A stretch of 64,000 bases of DNA from Pseudomonadota bacterium (lineage in GTDB: Bacteria; Pseudomonadota; Alphaproteobacteria; Rhodobacterales; Rhodobacteraceae), in the NCBI GenBank assembly GCA_020161615.1, contig JAIUPD010000004.1:124001-188000 (forward strand), read 5' to 3'. Position 1 is the first letter of the stretch, and the number at the start of each line of letters is the position of its first letter. The notes below the pieces were generated by a model, which was not told the origin of the DNA, did no database searches, and worked only from the letters and a program-made list of their open reading frames with translations. This document shows positions 26,930 to 35,792 of this stretch, in pieces. The position numbers and the translations under genes were made by a program.

Positions 26930-27901
26930 TCAGCCGCGCAGTTCTTCGGGAATGGTGATCCCGTGCTCTTCGTAGTAGCGGACTGCGCCCGGGTGGAACG
27001 GCAGGAAGGTGTTGTTGAGGACGTTGTCCATGATGGTTTCCGACGCCGAGGCGTGGATCTGCATCATGCGGTCATGGTTCTCCATCACCAGCTTGACGAT
27101 CTCGTAGGCCAGGCTCTCGGGCATCGAGGCGTTCGAGACGGCGTAGTTCCACATGGCGACCGTGGTCTGGTCGTAGTCATGCCCGGCATAGGTGCCCGCC
27201 GGAATGGTCAGCGGCGAGACTTCGGGATGGCCGGCCAGAATCCGTGCCAGCTCGTCCTCGTTGAAGCCGAACATGCGCACATCGGCTTCGGCCGACAGCT
27301 GCGAGAAGGCCGAGATCGGCACGCCCGCGGCAAAGGCGAAAGCGTCGATCAGGCCGTCGGTCAGCTGGCCTGCGGCATCCGAGGCGCCGGCATTCGACAC
27401 GGTGGCATCGACCCCCAGCGTGTTGAGGAAGCGCGGCCAGTAGGTGCCGGGCGTACCGCCCGCCGGGCCGACCGAGACGCGGCGCCCGGCAAGCTCGGTC
27501 ACCGAGGTCAGGCCCGAGGAGCTGAGCGTGATGACCTGGAAGGGCGTCTGGTACATCGGGAACAGGGCGCGCAGGTCGCTGTGTTCAAGCCCGGGCGCCA
27601 GTTCGCTCTGGCCGGTCCAGGCTTCATAGGCCGGGCCCATGGTCACCAGGCCGATGGCGTGGTCGCCCAGCTGCACCAGCGTGGCGTTCTGCACCGGGCC
27701 GCCGGTCACTTCGCCCGAGGCGTTGATGCCCAGCTCTTCGCCGATGAACCCGGCAAGGCCGTTGCCATAGACGAAATAGGTGCCGCCCTGGCTGGCGGTG
27801 CCGATGGTGATGGAATCCGGCCAGCCGGCGCGGTCCTGGGCGAAAGCGGGCGTGGTCGAGATCAGCGCGGCAGCAGCCAGCGCAGCGATATTCAGACGCA
27901 T
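26930..27901 (-). CDS. TAXI-family TRAP transporter solute-binding protein
   Basis: A 323-residue periplasmic protein with a signal peptide (MRLNIAALAAAALISTTPAF, cleavage after AFA) and the TAXI-family start of the mature chain, ITIGTASQGGTYFVYGNGLA. Other family segments: TGGPVQNATLVQLGD, RRVSVGPAGGTPGTYWPR and FAFAAGVPI. It captures the ligand for the fused TRAP permease encoded downstream. Start at 27901 has GGGAGG upstream. Known TAXI ligands include glutamate and dicarboxylates; the ligand here is not shown. Confidence 0.93.
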   Translation of the reverse strand: MRLNIAALAAAALISTTPAFAQDRAGWPDSITIGTASQGGTYFVYGNGLAGFIGEELGINASGEVTGGPVQNATLVQLGDHAIGLVTMGPAYEAWTGQSELAPGLEHSDLRALFPMYQTPFQVITLSSSGLTSVTELAGRRVSVGPAGGTPGTYWPRFLNTLGVDATVSNAGASDAAGQLTDGLIDAFAFAAGVPISAFSQLSAEADVRMFGFNEDELARILAGHPEVSPLTIPAGTYAGHDYDQTTVAMWNYAVSNASMPESLAYEIVKLVMENHDRMMQIHASASETIMDNVLNNTFLPFHPGAVRYYEEHGITIPEELRG

Positions 27902-28056
27902 TGGGGTCCTCCCTTGGACGTTTGCGCGTATTGTTGGCAAACCCCGGCCGCTCCTCGGGCGGCGCGGGACGCTGGGGCATAGGGCGGCCGGGACCCTCGC
28001 GAATCAAGGACGCCGAGGGCGCGCGGTGCAGATTCTCGGGCGGGTGTCGCGGGTTT

Positions 28057-28100
28057 TGGGTGGAAATCCACCCATCACGGCGGCGTGTGGGTGGATTTCC
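28057..28100. repeat. Nested inverted repeats (TGGGTGGA / TCCACCCA)
   Basis: The octamer TGGGTGGA occurs at 28057 and 28088 and inverted at 28067-28074. The first pair forms a palindrome (TGGGTGGA-AA-TCCACCCA); the arm GGAAATCCACCCA (28062-28074) also pairs perfectly with TGGGTGGATTTCC (28088-28100). It thus offers two alternative hairpins, between the CAP-domain gene and the TAXI gene (both minus). May be a terminator for the upstream operon or a regulatory site of the TRAP operon. Confidence 0.6.
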
Positions 28101-28140
28101 CCCCGTTAGCGCCGCAACCGGGCAGCGGGGCCGGGTCGTG

Positions 28141-28605
28141 TCAGAACCGGGGGGCGGCGGCGACCATCGACCAGTGCAGGCGCCCGTTCTCGGCCCGGGC
28201 CACGCCGAAGCCCGCTTCGCGCGCGTCGCGGGCCAGCATGTTCTGGCGATGCCCGGGCGAGTCCATCCAGCCCTGGATGATCTGGGGCGCGCTGATCTGG
28301 CCTTCGCCGATGTTCTCGACTGCCATGGCATAGGGGTAATCGACGCGCCGCAGCCGCCGGCCGAGGCCCGCGAACCAGCTGCCGCGATGGCTGAGCCGCT
28401 CGCGGTCGGCCATGCGGCAGGCCTGGGTCTGCGCCGCTTCGTCCAGCCGCGGATCGGGGCTGAGCGTCGCCACCCCCTGTGCCGCGCGTTCGGCATTGGC
28501 GAGGTTCAGCAGTTCGACCCTGAGGGCGGCCAGACCCTCGGGCAGGGTGCAGGCCAGCGCGGGGCCGGACAGGAGGGCAAGCAGCAGGGCAAGGCGCAGC
28601 ATCAT
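28141..28605 (-). CDS. CAP (SCP/PR1)-domain secreted protein
   Basis: A 154-residue protein: signal peptide (MMLRLALLLALLSGPALA) followed by a compact CAP domain. Visible motifs are LLNLANAERAAQGVATLSPD, AAQTQACRMADRERLSHRGS (the conserved His of the CAP cavity), ENIGEGQISAPQIIQGWMDS, and GHRQNMLARDAREAGFGVA. Bacterial CAP proteins are secreted; activities are mostly unknown. It overlaps the DMT permease gene by 4 bp (ATGA), so it is coupled to it; ATG at 28602 is an alternative start. Confidence 0.85.
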   Translation of the reverse strand: MMLRLALLLALLSGPALACTLPEGLAALRVELLNLANAERAAQGVATLSPDPRLDEAAQTQACRMADRERLSHRGSWFAGLGRRLRRVDYPYAMAVENIGEGQISAPQIIQGWMDSPGHRQNMLARDAREAGFGVARAENGRLHWSMVAAAPRF

Positions 28606-29546
28606 GCCGCCACGGTTCCACCTTTCGCCCCGCGACGCAACTGATGCTCGCGCAGCGCGATGAAGATCACCGCCGAGACGACCATCACCCCGCCCGCCAC
28701 GACCCAGAGGTCCACCGGCTCGGCAAAGAACAGCGCGCCCAAGGTCACCGACCAGACCAGTTGCAGCGCGGTGACAGGCTGCGTCACGGTGATCGGTGCG
28801 GCGACGAAGGCATAGGTCATCATGTAATGCGCGGCGGTGGCGGCGGTGGCGATCAGGAACAAGACCCCGATCTGCCACAGGGTGACTGGCTCCCACACCG
28901 CGACGGCGAAGGGGGCGAGGCCGACCGTCACGGTCAGCGACATCATGCCGACGATCACGCTGGCGGGCGCGCGGCCGCTGAGCCGCTTGGCCATCAGATA
29001 CGAGATCGCGAAGAGGACCGAGGTGCCCAGCATGGCGACATGGCCGGTGTTCAGCTCGCGCAGGCCGGGACGCAGGATTACCAGCGCGCCCAGGATTGCC
29101 ACGGCGATGGCGACGATCCGGCGCAGGCGCAGCGTCTCGCCCAGAAACAGCGCGGCGCCGATCGAGATCCAGATCGGGTTCATGTAGCTCATGGCCGAGA
29201 CTTCGGCCAAGGGGATGCGGGTCATGGCGTAGAACCACAGCATTACCGCCAGCGTATGCGCCACGCCCCGCCAGCCGAAGGCCCGCCAGATCGCCGGTTC
29301 CAGTTGGGTGCGCCGGATCAGCCCCAGCACCGGCAGCACATAGACCAGTCCCAGCGCATAGCGCAGGAAGGCCGATTGCGCGGCGGGGATCGAGGGGCCG
29401 AGATACTTGACCCCGGCGGTCATGGCGACGAAGCACAGGCCCGATCCCAGCATCCACAGCACCCCGGCCAGCGGGCGCTGGTCCTGGGCCTCGGGCGGGG
29501 CGGGGGCGGGGGTCGGGACCGTCGGCTCGGTATTTAACGCGTTCAT
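28602..29546 (-). CDS. DMT-superfamily (EamA) permease
   Basis: A 314-residue permease with ten predicted membrane helices in two EamA repeats. Typical segments: ATTRIPLAEVSA-like region seen here as AMTRIPLAEVSAMSYMNPIW, FLGETLRLRRIVAIAVAILG, and the second-repeat counterpart AAPITVTQPVTALQLVWSVT followed by LFFAEPVDLW. It begins with a Pro/Ala-rich cytoplasmic tail. Probably exports a metabolite. Start at 29546 chosen for its weak AGAG; alternative ATG at 29558. Confidence 0.85.
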   Translation of the reverse strand: MNALNTEPTVPTPAPAPPEAQDQRPLAGVLWMLGSGLCFVAMTAGVKYLGPSIPAAQSAFLRYALGLVYVLPVLGLIRRTQLEPAIWRAFGWRGVAHTLAVMLWFYAMTRIPLAEVSAMSYMNPIWISIGAALFLGETLRLRRIVAIAVAILGALVILRPGLRELNTGHVAMLGTSVLFAISYLMAKRLSGRAPASVIVGMMSLTVTVGLAPFAVAVWEPVTLWQIGVLFLIATAATAAHYMMTYAFVAAPITVTQPVTALQLVWSVTLGALFFAEPVDLWVVAGGVMVVSAVIFIALREHQLRRGAKGGTVAA

Positions 29547-29604
29547 GATCTCTGGCATGCCGCGCCCGGGGCGCGAGTGCAAGGATTATTCCCGGCGGGA
29601 GCGT

Positions 29605-31383
29605 TCACAAGGGCCAGATCAGCGGGATCAGCAGTGTCGAGGTCAGCGCCGCCAGCGCGTTCAGCGGCAGGCCCACCCGCAGGAAGTCGGTGAAGCGATA
29701 GCCGCCCGGTCCATAGACCAGCGTATTGGTCTGGTAGCCGATCGGCGTCGCGAACGAGGCCGAGGCCGCGAACATCACCGCAACGACCAGCGGTCGGGGA
29801 TCGACCCCCAGCGTCTGCGCCAGGCCGATGGCGACGGGCGTGACGATCACCGCCACGGCGTTGTTCGAAACGACCTCGGTCAGGGTCATCGACACCAGAT
29901 AGACGGCTGCGATCAGGGCCCAGCCGGGCAGGTCGCGCAGATAGGGTTCGACCAGATCGACCAGCAATTGCGCCGCGCCCGAGGATTCGAGCCCCGCGCC
30001 GACGATCAGCATGCCGAAGATCATGGCCAGCAACTGGCCCTCGATGAAGCCGAAAGCTTCTTCGGAATCGATGCAGCGGGTCAGCAGGATGATCACCACG
30101 CCGATCAGCGCCAGCACCTGGATCGAGGCGACATTCAGCGCCGACAGGCCGACCACCGCCGCCAGAACACCGATGACGATGGGGGCATGACCCCGGCGGA
30201 AGGCGCGTTCCGAGGGCTGGCTGATCTGGATCAGGTCCATGTCGCTGGCCAACCGCCGGATGTCTTCCAGCGCGCCCTCGATCAGCAGCGTGTCGCCGAC
30301 CTGCACGACCAGATCGTCCAGCTGGCGGCCGATGTTCTGGTTCCGACGGTGCACGGCCAGCGGATAGACGCCGTAGCGGCGGCGCAGGCGCAGCTGGCCC
30401 AGCGAGCGGCCGACCATGCGGCAGCCGGGGGTGATCAGCACCTCGACAGTCGAGGTCCGCACCGAGCTCAGCTGATCGACCAGCCGCACCTCGGGATTGG
30501 CCTGCAGGCCCAGAACCTCGGACATCTGGGTGCGCAGCACCACGCGGTCGCCCTGTTCCAGCACCACATCGCCCAGGGCCCGGCGCAGCGAGGCATCGCC
30601 CCTGAGCACATCGACCACCCGCGCCCCGCCGCGGCGGAAGAGGTCGACCTCCTCGATCTTCTTGCCGATCAGCGAGGACCCCTCGGGCAGCGCCACTTCG
30701 GTGAAGAATTTCATCGGCGTCCGGTCGCCCATCAACGCGGTCATCGATTCGCGCACCGGCAGCAGCCAGCGCCCGGCCAGCGCCAGATAGGCGACGCCGA
30801 CCAGGGCCAGCGGCAGGCCGAGGAAGGTGATCTCGAAGACGCCGAACGGGGCGAGCCCTGCCGCCTGGGCCACGCCGTCGACCAGCAGGTTGGTCGAGGT
30901 GCCGACCAGGGTGATCGTGCCGCCGAGGATCGAGAAATAGCTGAGCGGAATCAACAGTTTCGAGGGCGCGAGCTGCATGGCCCGGGCCAGCTGCACGAAG
31001 ATCGGCATCATCACCACCACGATGGGCGTGTTGTTGACGAAAGCCGACATCGCCAGCACGGTCAGCGTCACGACGATCAGCGTGGTCCGGGGCCGTTCCG
31101 TGACCTGCGAGATGGCGCGTTGCGACAGGAAATCCAGCGCCCCGGTCCGCACCAGCCCGCCGACGATCAGGAACAGCGCGGCGATAGTCCAGGGGGCGGG
31201 GTTGGCGAAGACGGCGAGGGCCTGGCCCTCGGGCACGATGCCGAGGATCAGCATCAGCGCCGCGCCGGTCAGCGCCACCACCTCGACCGGATATTTCTCT
31301 GAAATGAAGGTCGCCAGCATGCCGGCGACGATCACCAGCGCGGCGACCGGCAGGTACTCGGGCGGAAGCTCAAGTCCGAACAT
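29605..31383 (-). CDS. SLC13-family permease with two TrkA-C (RCK_C) domains
   Basis: A 592-residue transporter of the DASS/CitMHS-like group. N-terminal half: membrane helices with SAFVNNTPIVVVMMPIF and GGTITLVGTSTNLLVDG (the SNT-type substrate signature). A central cytoplasmic insert, about residues 205-375, contains two TrkA-C domains (ALPEGSSLIGKKIEEVDLFR and ITPGCRMVGRSLGQLRLRRR). The second membrane half repeats the signature as VVSNNAVAVIVTPVA and FATPIGYQTNTLVYGPGGYR. Likely an anion (sulfate, dicarboxylate or similar) transporter gated through TrkA-C. AGGAGAG precedes the ATG at 31383. Confidence 0.9.
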   Translation of the reverse strand: MFGLELPPEYLPVAALVIVAGMLATFISEKYPVEVVALTGAALMLILGIVPEGQALAVFANPAPWTIAALFLIVGGLVRTGALDFLSQRAISQVTERPRTTLIVVTLTVLAMSAFVNNTPIVVVMMPIFVQLARAMQLAPSKLLIPLSYFSILGGTITLVGTSTNLLVDGVAQAAGLAPFGVFEITFLGLPLALVGVAYLALAGRWLLPVRESMTALMGDRTPMKFFTEVALPEGSSLIGKKIEEVDLFRRGGARVVDVLRGDASLRRALGDVVLEQGDRVVLRTQMSEVLGLQANPEVRLVDQLSSVRTSTVEVLITPGCRMVGRSLGQLRLRRRYGVYPLAVHRRNQNIGRQLDDLVVQVGDTLLIEGALEDIRRLASDMDLIQISQPSERAFRRGHAPIVIGVLAAVVGLSALNVASIQVLALIGVVIILLTRCIDSEEAFGFIEGQLLAMIFGMLIVGAGLESSGAAQLLVDLVEPYLRDLPGWALIAAVYLVSMTLTEVVSNNAVAVIVTPVAIGLAQTLGVDPRPLVVAVMFAASASFATPIGYQTNTLVYGPGGYRFTDFLRVGLPLNALAALTSTLLIPLIWPL

Positions 31384-31581
31384 CGATGATCTCTCCTGTC
31401 CGGGGGGACGGCGCCCGCCGCGGATCTCCCGCATAGGCCGCAATCGCGGGGCGTCCGGCAAGCCCGAAACCGCCAGCCAGCCGACCGAGACGCGGATTTG
31501 TCAGCAAAGCGGCAACACCGGCGGGTCGCAGCGCCGCCCGCGACCAGAGGCCGGGCGCTTTCCCCACGGGCGAGGGCTGTG

Positions 31582-32427
31582 TCACGGCGCGGCTTTCTCG
31601 GGCGTGGCGACCGGGGCGGGGCCGCTGGGCAGCAGCCGCCCGCCCTGCCGGACCATGGCCACGGACAGCGCCTTGCCGGTGCGGTCGTCCGTCTCGACAA
31701 AGATGCCCGAGACGGTAGCCTCGCCCAGTGCGGGCTCGAAGCGGGCGCGCGGCATGCCGGTGATGAAGCGCCGCAACGGCTCTTCCTTCTGCATGCCGAT
31801 GACGCTGTCGTAATCGCCGCACATGCCGGCATCGGTCAGATAGGCGGTGCCGCCGTTGAGGATTTGCGCATCGCCCGTGGGTACATGGGTATGGGTGCCG
31901 ACGACGAGGCTGGCCCGGCCGTCGCACCAATGACCCATCGCCATCTTCTCGGAGGTGGCTTCGGCGTGAACATCGACGACGGTGGCCTGCACGCGGCCGC
32001 CCAGGGGATGCGCCCGCAGCACCGGCTCGATGGCGCTGAACGGGTCGTCGAAGGGGCGCTTCATGAAGACCTGCCCCATGACCTGCGCGACCAGCACCTG
32101 CCGCCCGTCGCGGGCGCTGAAGACGCGGGCGCCGACGCCGGGCGCGACCTTGGAGAAGTTGATCGCCCGGATCAGCCGCGGCTCGCCGTCGATGTGACCG
32201 GTCATCGCCTTCTGGTCGAAGGCATGGTCGCCCAGCGTCACGACATCGGCCCCGGCGGCGAAGAGCCCCTCGGCATGATCGGGCGAAAGCCCCATGCCCG
32301 AGGTCGCATTCTCGCCGTTGACCACCACGAAATCCAGCGCCCAGTCCCGACGCATCCCCGGCAGCCGCTCGGCTACCGCGGTGCGACCGGCCCGGCCCAT
32401 CACATCGCCAAGAAACAGAATCCGCAT
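31582..32427 (-). CDS. YmdB-family metallophosphoesterase
   Basis: A 281-residue protein of the TIGR00282 (YmdB) family: MRILFLGDVMGRAGRTAVAE at the start (metal-binding Asp), VVVNGENATSGMGLSP, DVVTLGDHAFDQK, VVDVHAEATSEKMAMGHW and VVGTHTHVPTGDAQIL with the metal-binding histidines. Characterised YmdB proteins are di-iron 2',3'-cyclic-nucleotide phosphodiesterases affecting RNA turnover and development. A 20-residue Pro/Ala tail is extra. AGGAAACGG precedes the ATG. In many alphaproteobacteria it neighbours 5-formyltetrahydrofolate cyclo-ligase; here it follows a response-regulator gene. Confidence 0.9.
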   Translation of the reverse strand: MRILFLGDVMGRAGRTAVAERLPGMRRDWALDFVVVNGENATSGMGLSPDHAEGLFAAGADVVTLGDHAFDQKAMTGHIDGEPRLIRAINFSKVAPGVGARVFSARDGRQVLVAQVMGQVFMKRPFDDPFSAIEPVLRAHPLGGRVQATVVDVHAEATSEKMAMGHWCDGRASLVVGTHTHVPTGDAQILNGGTAYLTDAGMCGDYDSVIGMQKEEPLRRFITGMPRARFEPALGEATVSGIFVETDDRTGKALSVAMVRQGGRLLPSGPAPVATPEKAAP

Positions 32428-32522
32428 TCCCGTTTCCTACGCCCCAAGTCGGCGTGAGGAAAGCGAAATCCTGAAAGGCCTTTGCCGGGCGGCGCGTCCG
32501 TCACCTTGGCGGGGCGCCGGGG

Positions 32523-33176
32523 TCAGAACCCGTCCTCGTCGCGCACCAGCCCGCTGCGCACCGCCAGCGCCACCGCCTCGGCCCGGTTCGACACGTCGAG
32601 CTTCTTCAGGATCGCGCTGACATGATACCGCGCCGTCGGCCGGGTGATGCTGAGCAGCGCGGCGATTTCGGGATTCGTCAGTCCCTTGACCATCAGCGCC
32701 AGGACCTTGAGCTGTTGCGTCCCCAGAACCTGTGCCAGGTCGCCCGTTTCCGGCCCGCGGGGCGCTGCCGCGCTGCCCGCGGGCCGGGCCAGGCTTTCGC
32801 CCCGGGCGACACGGTGCAGCGCTTCTTTCAACGCAGTTTCCGAGACTTCCTTGGGCAGATAGCCCCGGACCCCGGCGGCCATCATGGCGTCGATCAGATC
32901 CTCGGTGGTGAAGGAACTGAGGGCGATGATCCGCGCCCCGGGATCCTCGGCCAGCAGGGCGCGCGCGGTGTCGATCCCGCTCAGACCCGGCATCCGCACG
33001 TCCAGCAGCACCACATCCGGCCGGGCATCGCGATAGGCAGCGACCGCCGCCGCGCCGTCGCCCATCTCGGCGACGATCTCGAATTCAGGGTCATCGGCCA
33101 GCACGTGTTCGATACCCCGGCGAACGACCAGATGGTCGTCAACCAGCATCACCCGAATCGCCGTCGCCGCTGTCAT
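32523..33176 (-). CDS. NarL/LuxR-type response regulator
   Basis: A 217-residue two-domain regulator. Receiver: acidic pair at Asp13-Asp14 (VDDH), phosphoacceptor Asp59 (LLDVRMPG), Ser87/88 and Lys109 (YLPKEVSE). Linker, then a LuxR-type helix-turn-helix at about residues 150-210 (LKVLALMVKGLTNPEIAALL, then SITRPTARYHVSAILKKL). It overlaps the 3' end of the kinase gene by 38 bp, so the two are an operon and a cognate pair. Candidate targets are the palindromic elements near 35.7 kb before the secreted DM9 gene. Confidence 0.92.
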   Translation of the reverse strand: MTAATAIRVMLVDDHLVVRRGIEHVLADDPEFEIVAEMGDGAAAVAAYRDARPDVVLLDVRMPGLSGIDTARALLAEDPGARIIALSSFTTEDLIDAMMAAGVRGYLPKEVSETALKEALHRVARGESLARPAGSAAAPRGPETGDLAQVLGTQQLKVLALMVKGLTNPEIAALLSITRPTARYHVSAILKKLDVSNRAEAVALAVRSGLVRDEDGF

Positions 33177-35571
33177 CCGAAAACCAGATCGCCGTGATCC
33201 TGCACCCTCTGCCGGGTGCTGTCTCGACCTCCAGCATTCCGCCCAGTTTGTCCAGCCTTTCACGCATGATGGCCAGCCCGTAATGACCCGGCGGCACGGC
33301 GTCGGGGTCGAAACCCGCGCCGTTATCGGTCACGCTGAGCATGGCCTGGCCGTCGACGGCATCGAAGCGGGCCTCGGCGCTGTCGGTCCCGGCATGACGC
33401 GCGACATTCGTCAGCGCCGCATGGGCGACGCGGAAGAAAGCGTATTGCACCGCATCGGGGAGTTGCGCGTCGCTGTCCACGCTGACCGTGACCGCCAGCC
33501 CGTAACTGCGCGCCATTTCCTGCGCCACACCGCGCAACAGCGCGCCAAAGGGCTGGGCCAGCATCTCGTGCGAGCGCAGATGCATCAGCAGGTTCCGCGT
33601 CTCGGCCAGCGCGGCGCGGTTCAGCGCCGCCACCTGGCCGCTGGCATCGGCCGCCTTCGCCGGATCGCTGAGCACCAGCCGTGGCAGGCTGTCGGCGATC
33701 AGCGAGGCGGCAAAAAGGCTTTGGCTTACCGCGTCGTGCAACTCGCGTCCGAGGTCCGCGCGTTCCTCGAGCCTGGCGTTGCGCGCCGACAATTCCACCG
33801 CCTCGGCCGACCGCCGCTCGACCTCGGCTTCCAGCGATTGCAGCAGGCGCTCGCGCTCGGCTGCGACCTCGTTGAAGGCCCGCGCCAAAGCGCCGATCTC
33901 GTCCTGGGCATAGACCGGGATCGGCGTGCCCAGATTGCCCTTGCGGAACCGTTCGACCCCCAGCGCCAGCGCCGCCAACGGCCGCTGGACACTGAGTTGC
34001 AGCAGCAGCGAGAACAGGATCAGCAGCCCCGGCACTGCCAGCAGCAGGAAGGCTGCCATCGGCCCGAAGGCCGCGTTCAGCGCCTTGTAGAACGCGGGCC
34101 GCCGGTCATCGACCGCCCCGGTGCCGGGGGGCAGGTGGCGCCCGGACAGCGTGCCCGCCAGGACCGGGCCATGGCGCGAGCCCGGGGTCAGCCCGACCAA
34201 CATCGCCACATCGTCGGGACGATAGAGGTTGGCCCGGGGATGCAAGGGGATCTCGAAAAAGGCGATGTCGAGCGTCCCGTCCGGGTAGAGCGTCAGCTGC
34301 GCATCATAAAGCTGGTCGGGCGCCCCTTCGATGGCCATATGGGCCCAGCTGATCACGACGCGGCCGGGCAGGGCATCGACGAAGACACCGCTGTCGGCGG
34401 CCGGCGCCGGGGGCGGGGCCAGGCGCGCGGCCAGCACGAAGATCGCCGCCTCGGGACCATAGCGGAACTGGATATCCTGCAGCCGGGGAAAGGCGCCCAG
34501 CCCCACGAGCCCGGTATCGCGGACATAGAGCGTGCGATGGCTCTGTCCCAGGAACGGCAGATCGAAGGGCAGGGCGATGGGCTCGGTCTCGGGTCCGGGC
34601 CGGTGGAGGAGGGGAACCTCGCGCCGCGCCTCGATCAGGGTGATGTCATAGCCGCCGTCTGCCGCCGGGGCGAAGCGATAGGCCTGACCGGCCTGGGGGG
34701 CGCCGGCATCGCGGAACCCGTCGAGGATGGCGGGCGCCACCATCCAGGACAAGGCCGAGACGATCATCAGAAAGGCGACGAGGACCATCGCCGCGATCTT
34801 GGTCGTGGTGCCGGAGCGTTCGGGCTGGTAGCTGAGGAAGGTCCAGACAAAACCCGAGAAGACCAGCAGCACCAGCCAGCTGAGGATGGTTTCCGCCACG
34901 CTCCAGCCCAGCAAGCCTGTGCTGCGGGCCGCCAGAACCAGCGCGAGCGCAACGGGCATCAGCGAGAAATAGAAGATGCCCCGCGCGGCCGAGGCGTCGG
35001 GTTGATCGGTAAGCGGCCGGACCGGGTTGAGCAGCACCGGCCAGACACGGCGCCAGCCGTCCGGGCCGAGGGCGCGGCGCAGGTTGACCAGGCAAAAGGC
35101 CGGGGCGACGATGAAACCCAGGGCGAAGGGCGCCCGCAGCCATCCGTCGCGGAAGATGACGCTGCCCTGCGACAGCGAGATCGTTCGCGCCACGGCGATG
35201 GCGATTTCCCCCGCGACGAAGAGCGCCAGTGCCAGCACCAGCGCCTGACGGCCCCGGCGCGACAGGATGCCCTCACCGAAGAGCCGCTCGGCAAAGAGGA
35301 TCGAGGCGGCCATGGCGACGCTGCCCGCGGGGGCAGCCCAGGGCAGGATCCAGGCTGCGAGATCCCGGTCAAGCACATGGCTGAGCGTGGCGAGTACCGC
35401 GCAGAGGCCGGCCATGGCGAAGATCCAGAACGGCGCCATCAGCCCGTCGGTCGCCTTCCCCTGGCGTCGCGCCACGAGGATACGGACCCCGAAATAACTG
35501 GCGATGACCGTTCCCAGCAGCGAGAAGAGCAAGGCGTTGATCGCCAGGGGACCCCAATAAAGGCTCGGCAT
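33139..35571 (-). CDS. Membrane sensor histidine kinase (HisKA_3 type) with extracytoplasmic beta domain
   Basis: An 810-residue kinase. Residues about 8-280 contain eight or so membrane helices; about 290-490 form an extracytoplasmic domain; a further helix lies near 503-528; then a HAMP-like coiled linker and a NarX/LiaS-type core: H-box RADLGRELHDAVSQSLFAAS with His612, N-box ALTNVARHA (719), DNGAGFD (749) and GHYGLAIMRERLDKLGG. The extracytoplasmic part holds LPFDLPFLGQSHRTLYVRDT followed by GLVGLG, and later RVVISWAHMAIEGAP and QLTLYPDGTLDIAF, a beta-rich pattern like that of nidogen-type domains. It partners the overlapping response regulator. The ATG at 35571 is used; a longer frame to 36156 would run over the divergent promoter and DM9 gene. 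Confidence 0.88.
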   Translation of the reverse strand: MPSLYWGPLAINALLFSLLGTVIASYFGVRILVARRQGKATDGLMAPFWIFAMAGLCAVLATLSHVLDRDLAAWILPWAAPAGSVAMAASILFAERLFGEGILSRRGRQALVLALALFVAGEIAIAVARTISLSQGSVIFRDGWLRAPFALGFIVAPAFCLVNLRRALGPDGWRRVWPVLLNPVRPLTDQPDASAARGIFYFSLMPVALALVLAARSTGLLGWSVAETILSWLVLLVFSGFVWTFLSYQPERSGTTTKIAAMVLVAFLMIVSALSWMVAPAILDGFRDAGAPQAGQAYRFAPAADGGYDITLIEARREVPLLHRPGPETEPIALPFDLPFLGQSHRTLYVRDTGLVGLGAFPRLQDIQFRYGPEAAIFVLAARLAPPPAPAADSGVFVDALPGRVVISWAHMAIEGAPDQLYDAQLTLYPDGTLDIAFFEIPLHPRANLYRPDDVAMLVGLTPGSRHGPVLAGTLSGRHLPPGTGAVDDRRPAFYKALNAAFGPMAAFLLLAVPGLLILFSLLLQLSVQRPLAALALGVERFRKGNLGTPIPVYAQDEIGALARAFNEVAAERERLLQSLEAEVERRSAEAVELSARNARLEERADLGRELHDAVSQSLFAASLIADSLPRLVLSDPAKAADASGQVAALNRAALAETRNLLMHLRSHEMLAQPFGALLRGVAQEMARSYGLAVTVSVDSDAQLPDAVQYAFFRVAHAALTNVARHAGTDSAEARFDAVDGQAMLSVTDNGAGFDPDAVPPGHYGLAIMRERLDKLGGMLEVETAPGRGCRITAIWFSDDSGDGDSGDAG

Positions 35572-35684
35572 CGCTCTTACCCTACCAGAGGACCGCGGGG
35601 CGGTATCGACGTGACATGCAAGGGGCGCGGCTCTGCGTCCGGCCCCTCGATGCCCTGTCCTAGCGCATTCGAGCGGGCCGGAAC

Positions 35685-35732
35685 ACTGGACAGCTGGCCA
35701 GCCGGACCCGGCGGACTGTACACCTGTCCAGT
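35685..35732. promoter_or_regulatory. Inverted repeats in the kinase/DM9 divergent region
   Basis: Perfect 9-bp inverted pair ACTGGACAG (35685-35693) and CTGTCCAGT (35724-35732), centres 39 bp apart, with a separate palindrome CTGGCCAG at 35694-35701 touching the left arm. The elements lie 60-108 bp before the DM9 start codon, where an activator of the NarL type would bind. Confidence 0.5.
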
Positions 35733-35792
35733 TCCTCTTTCCCGCGGGATCTGCGAGTCTGGGGATCCGATCACGTCCCAGGGCGGGCCCCC

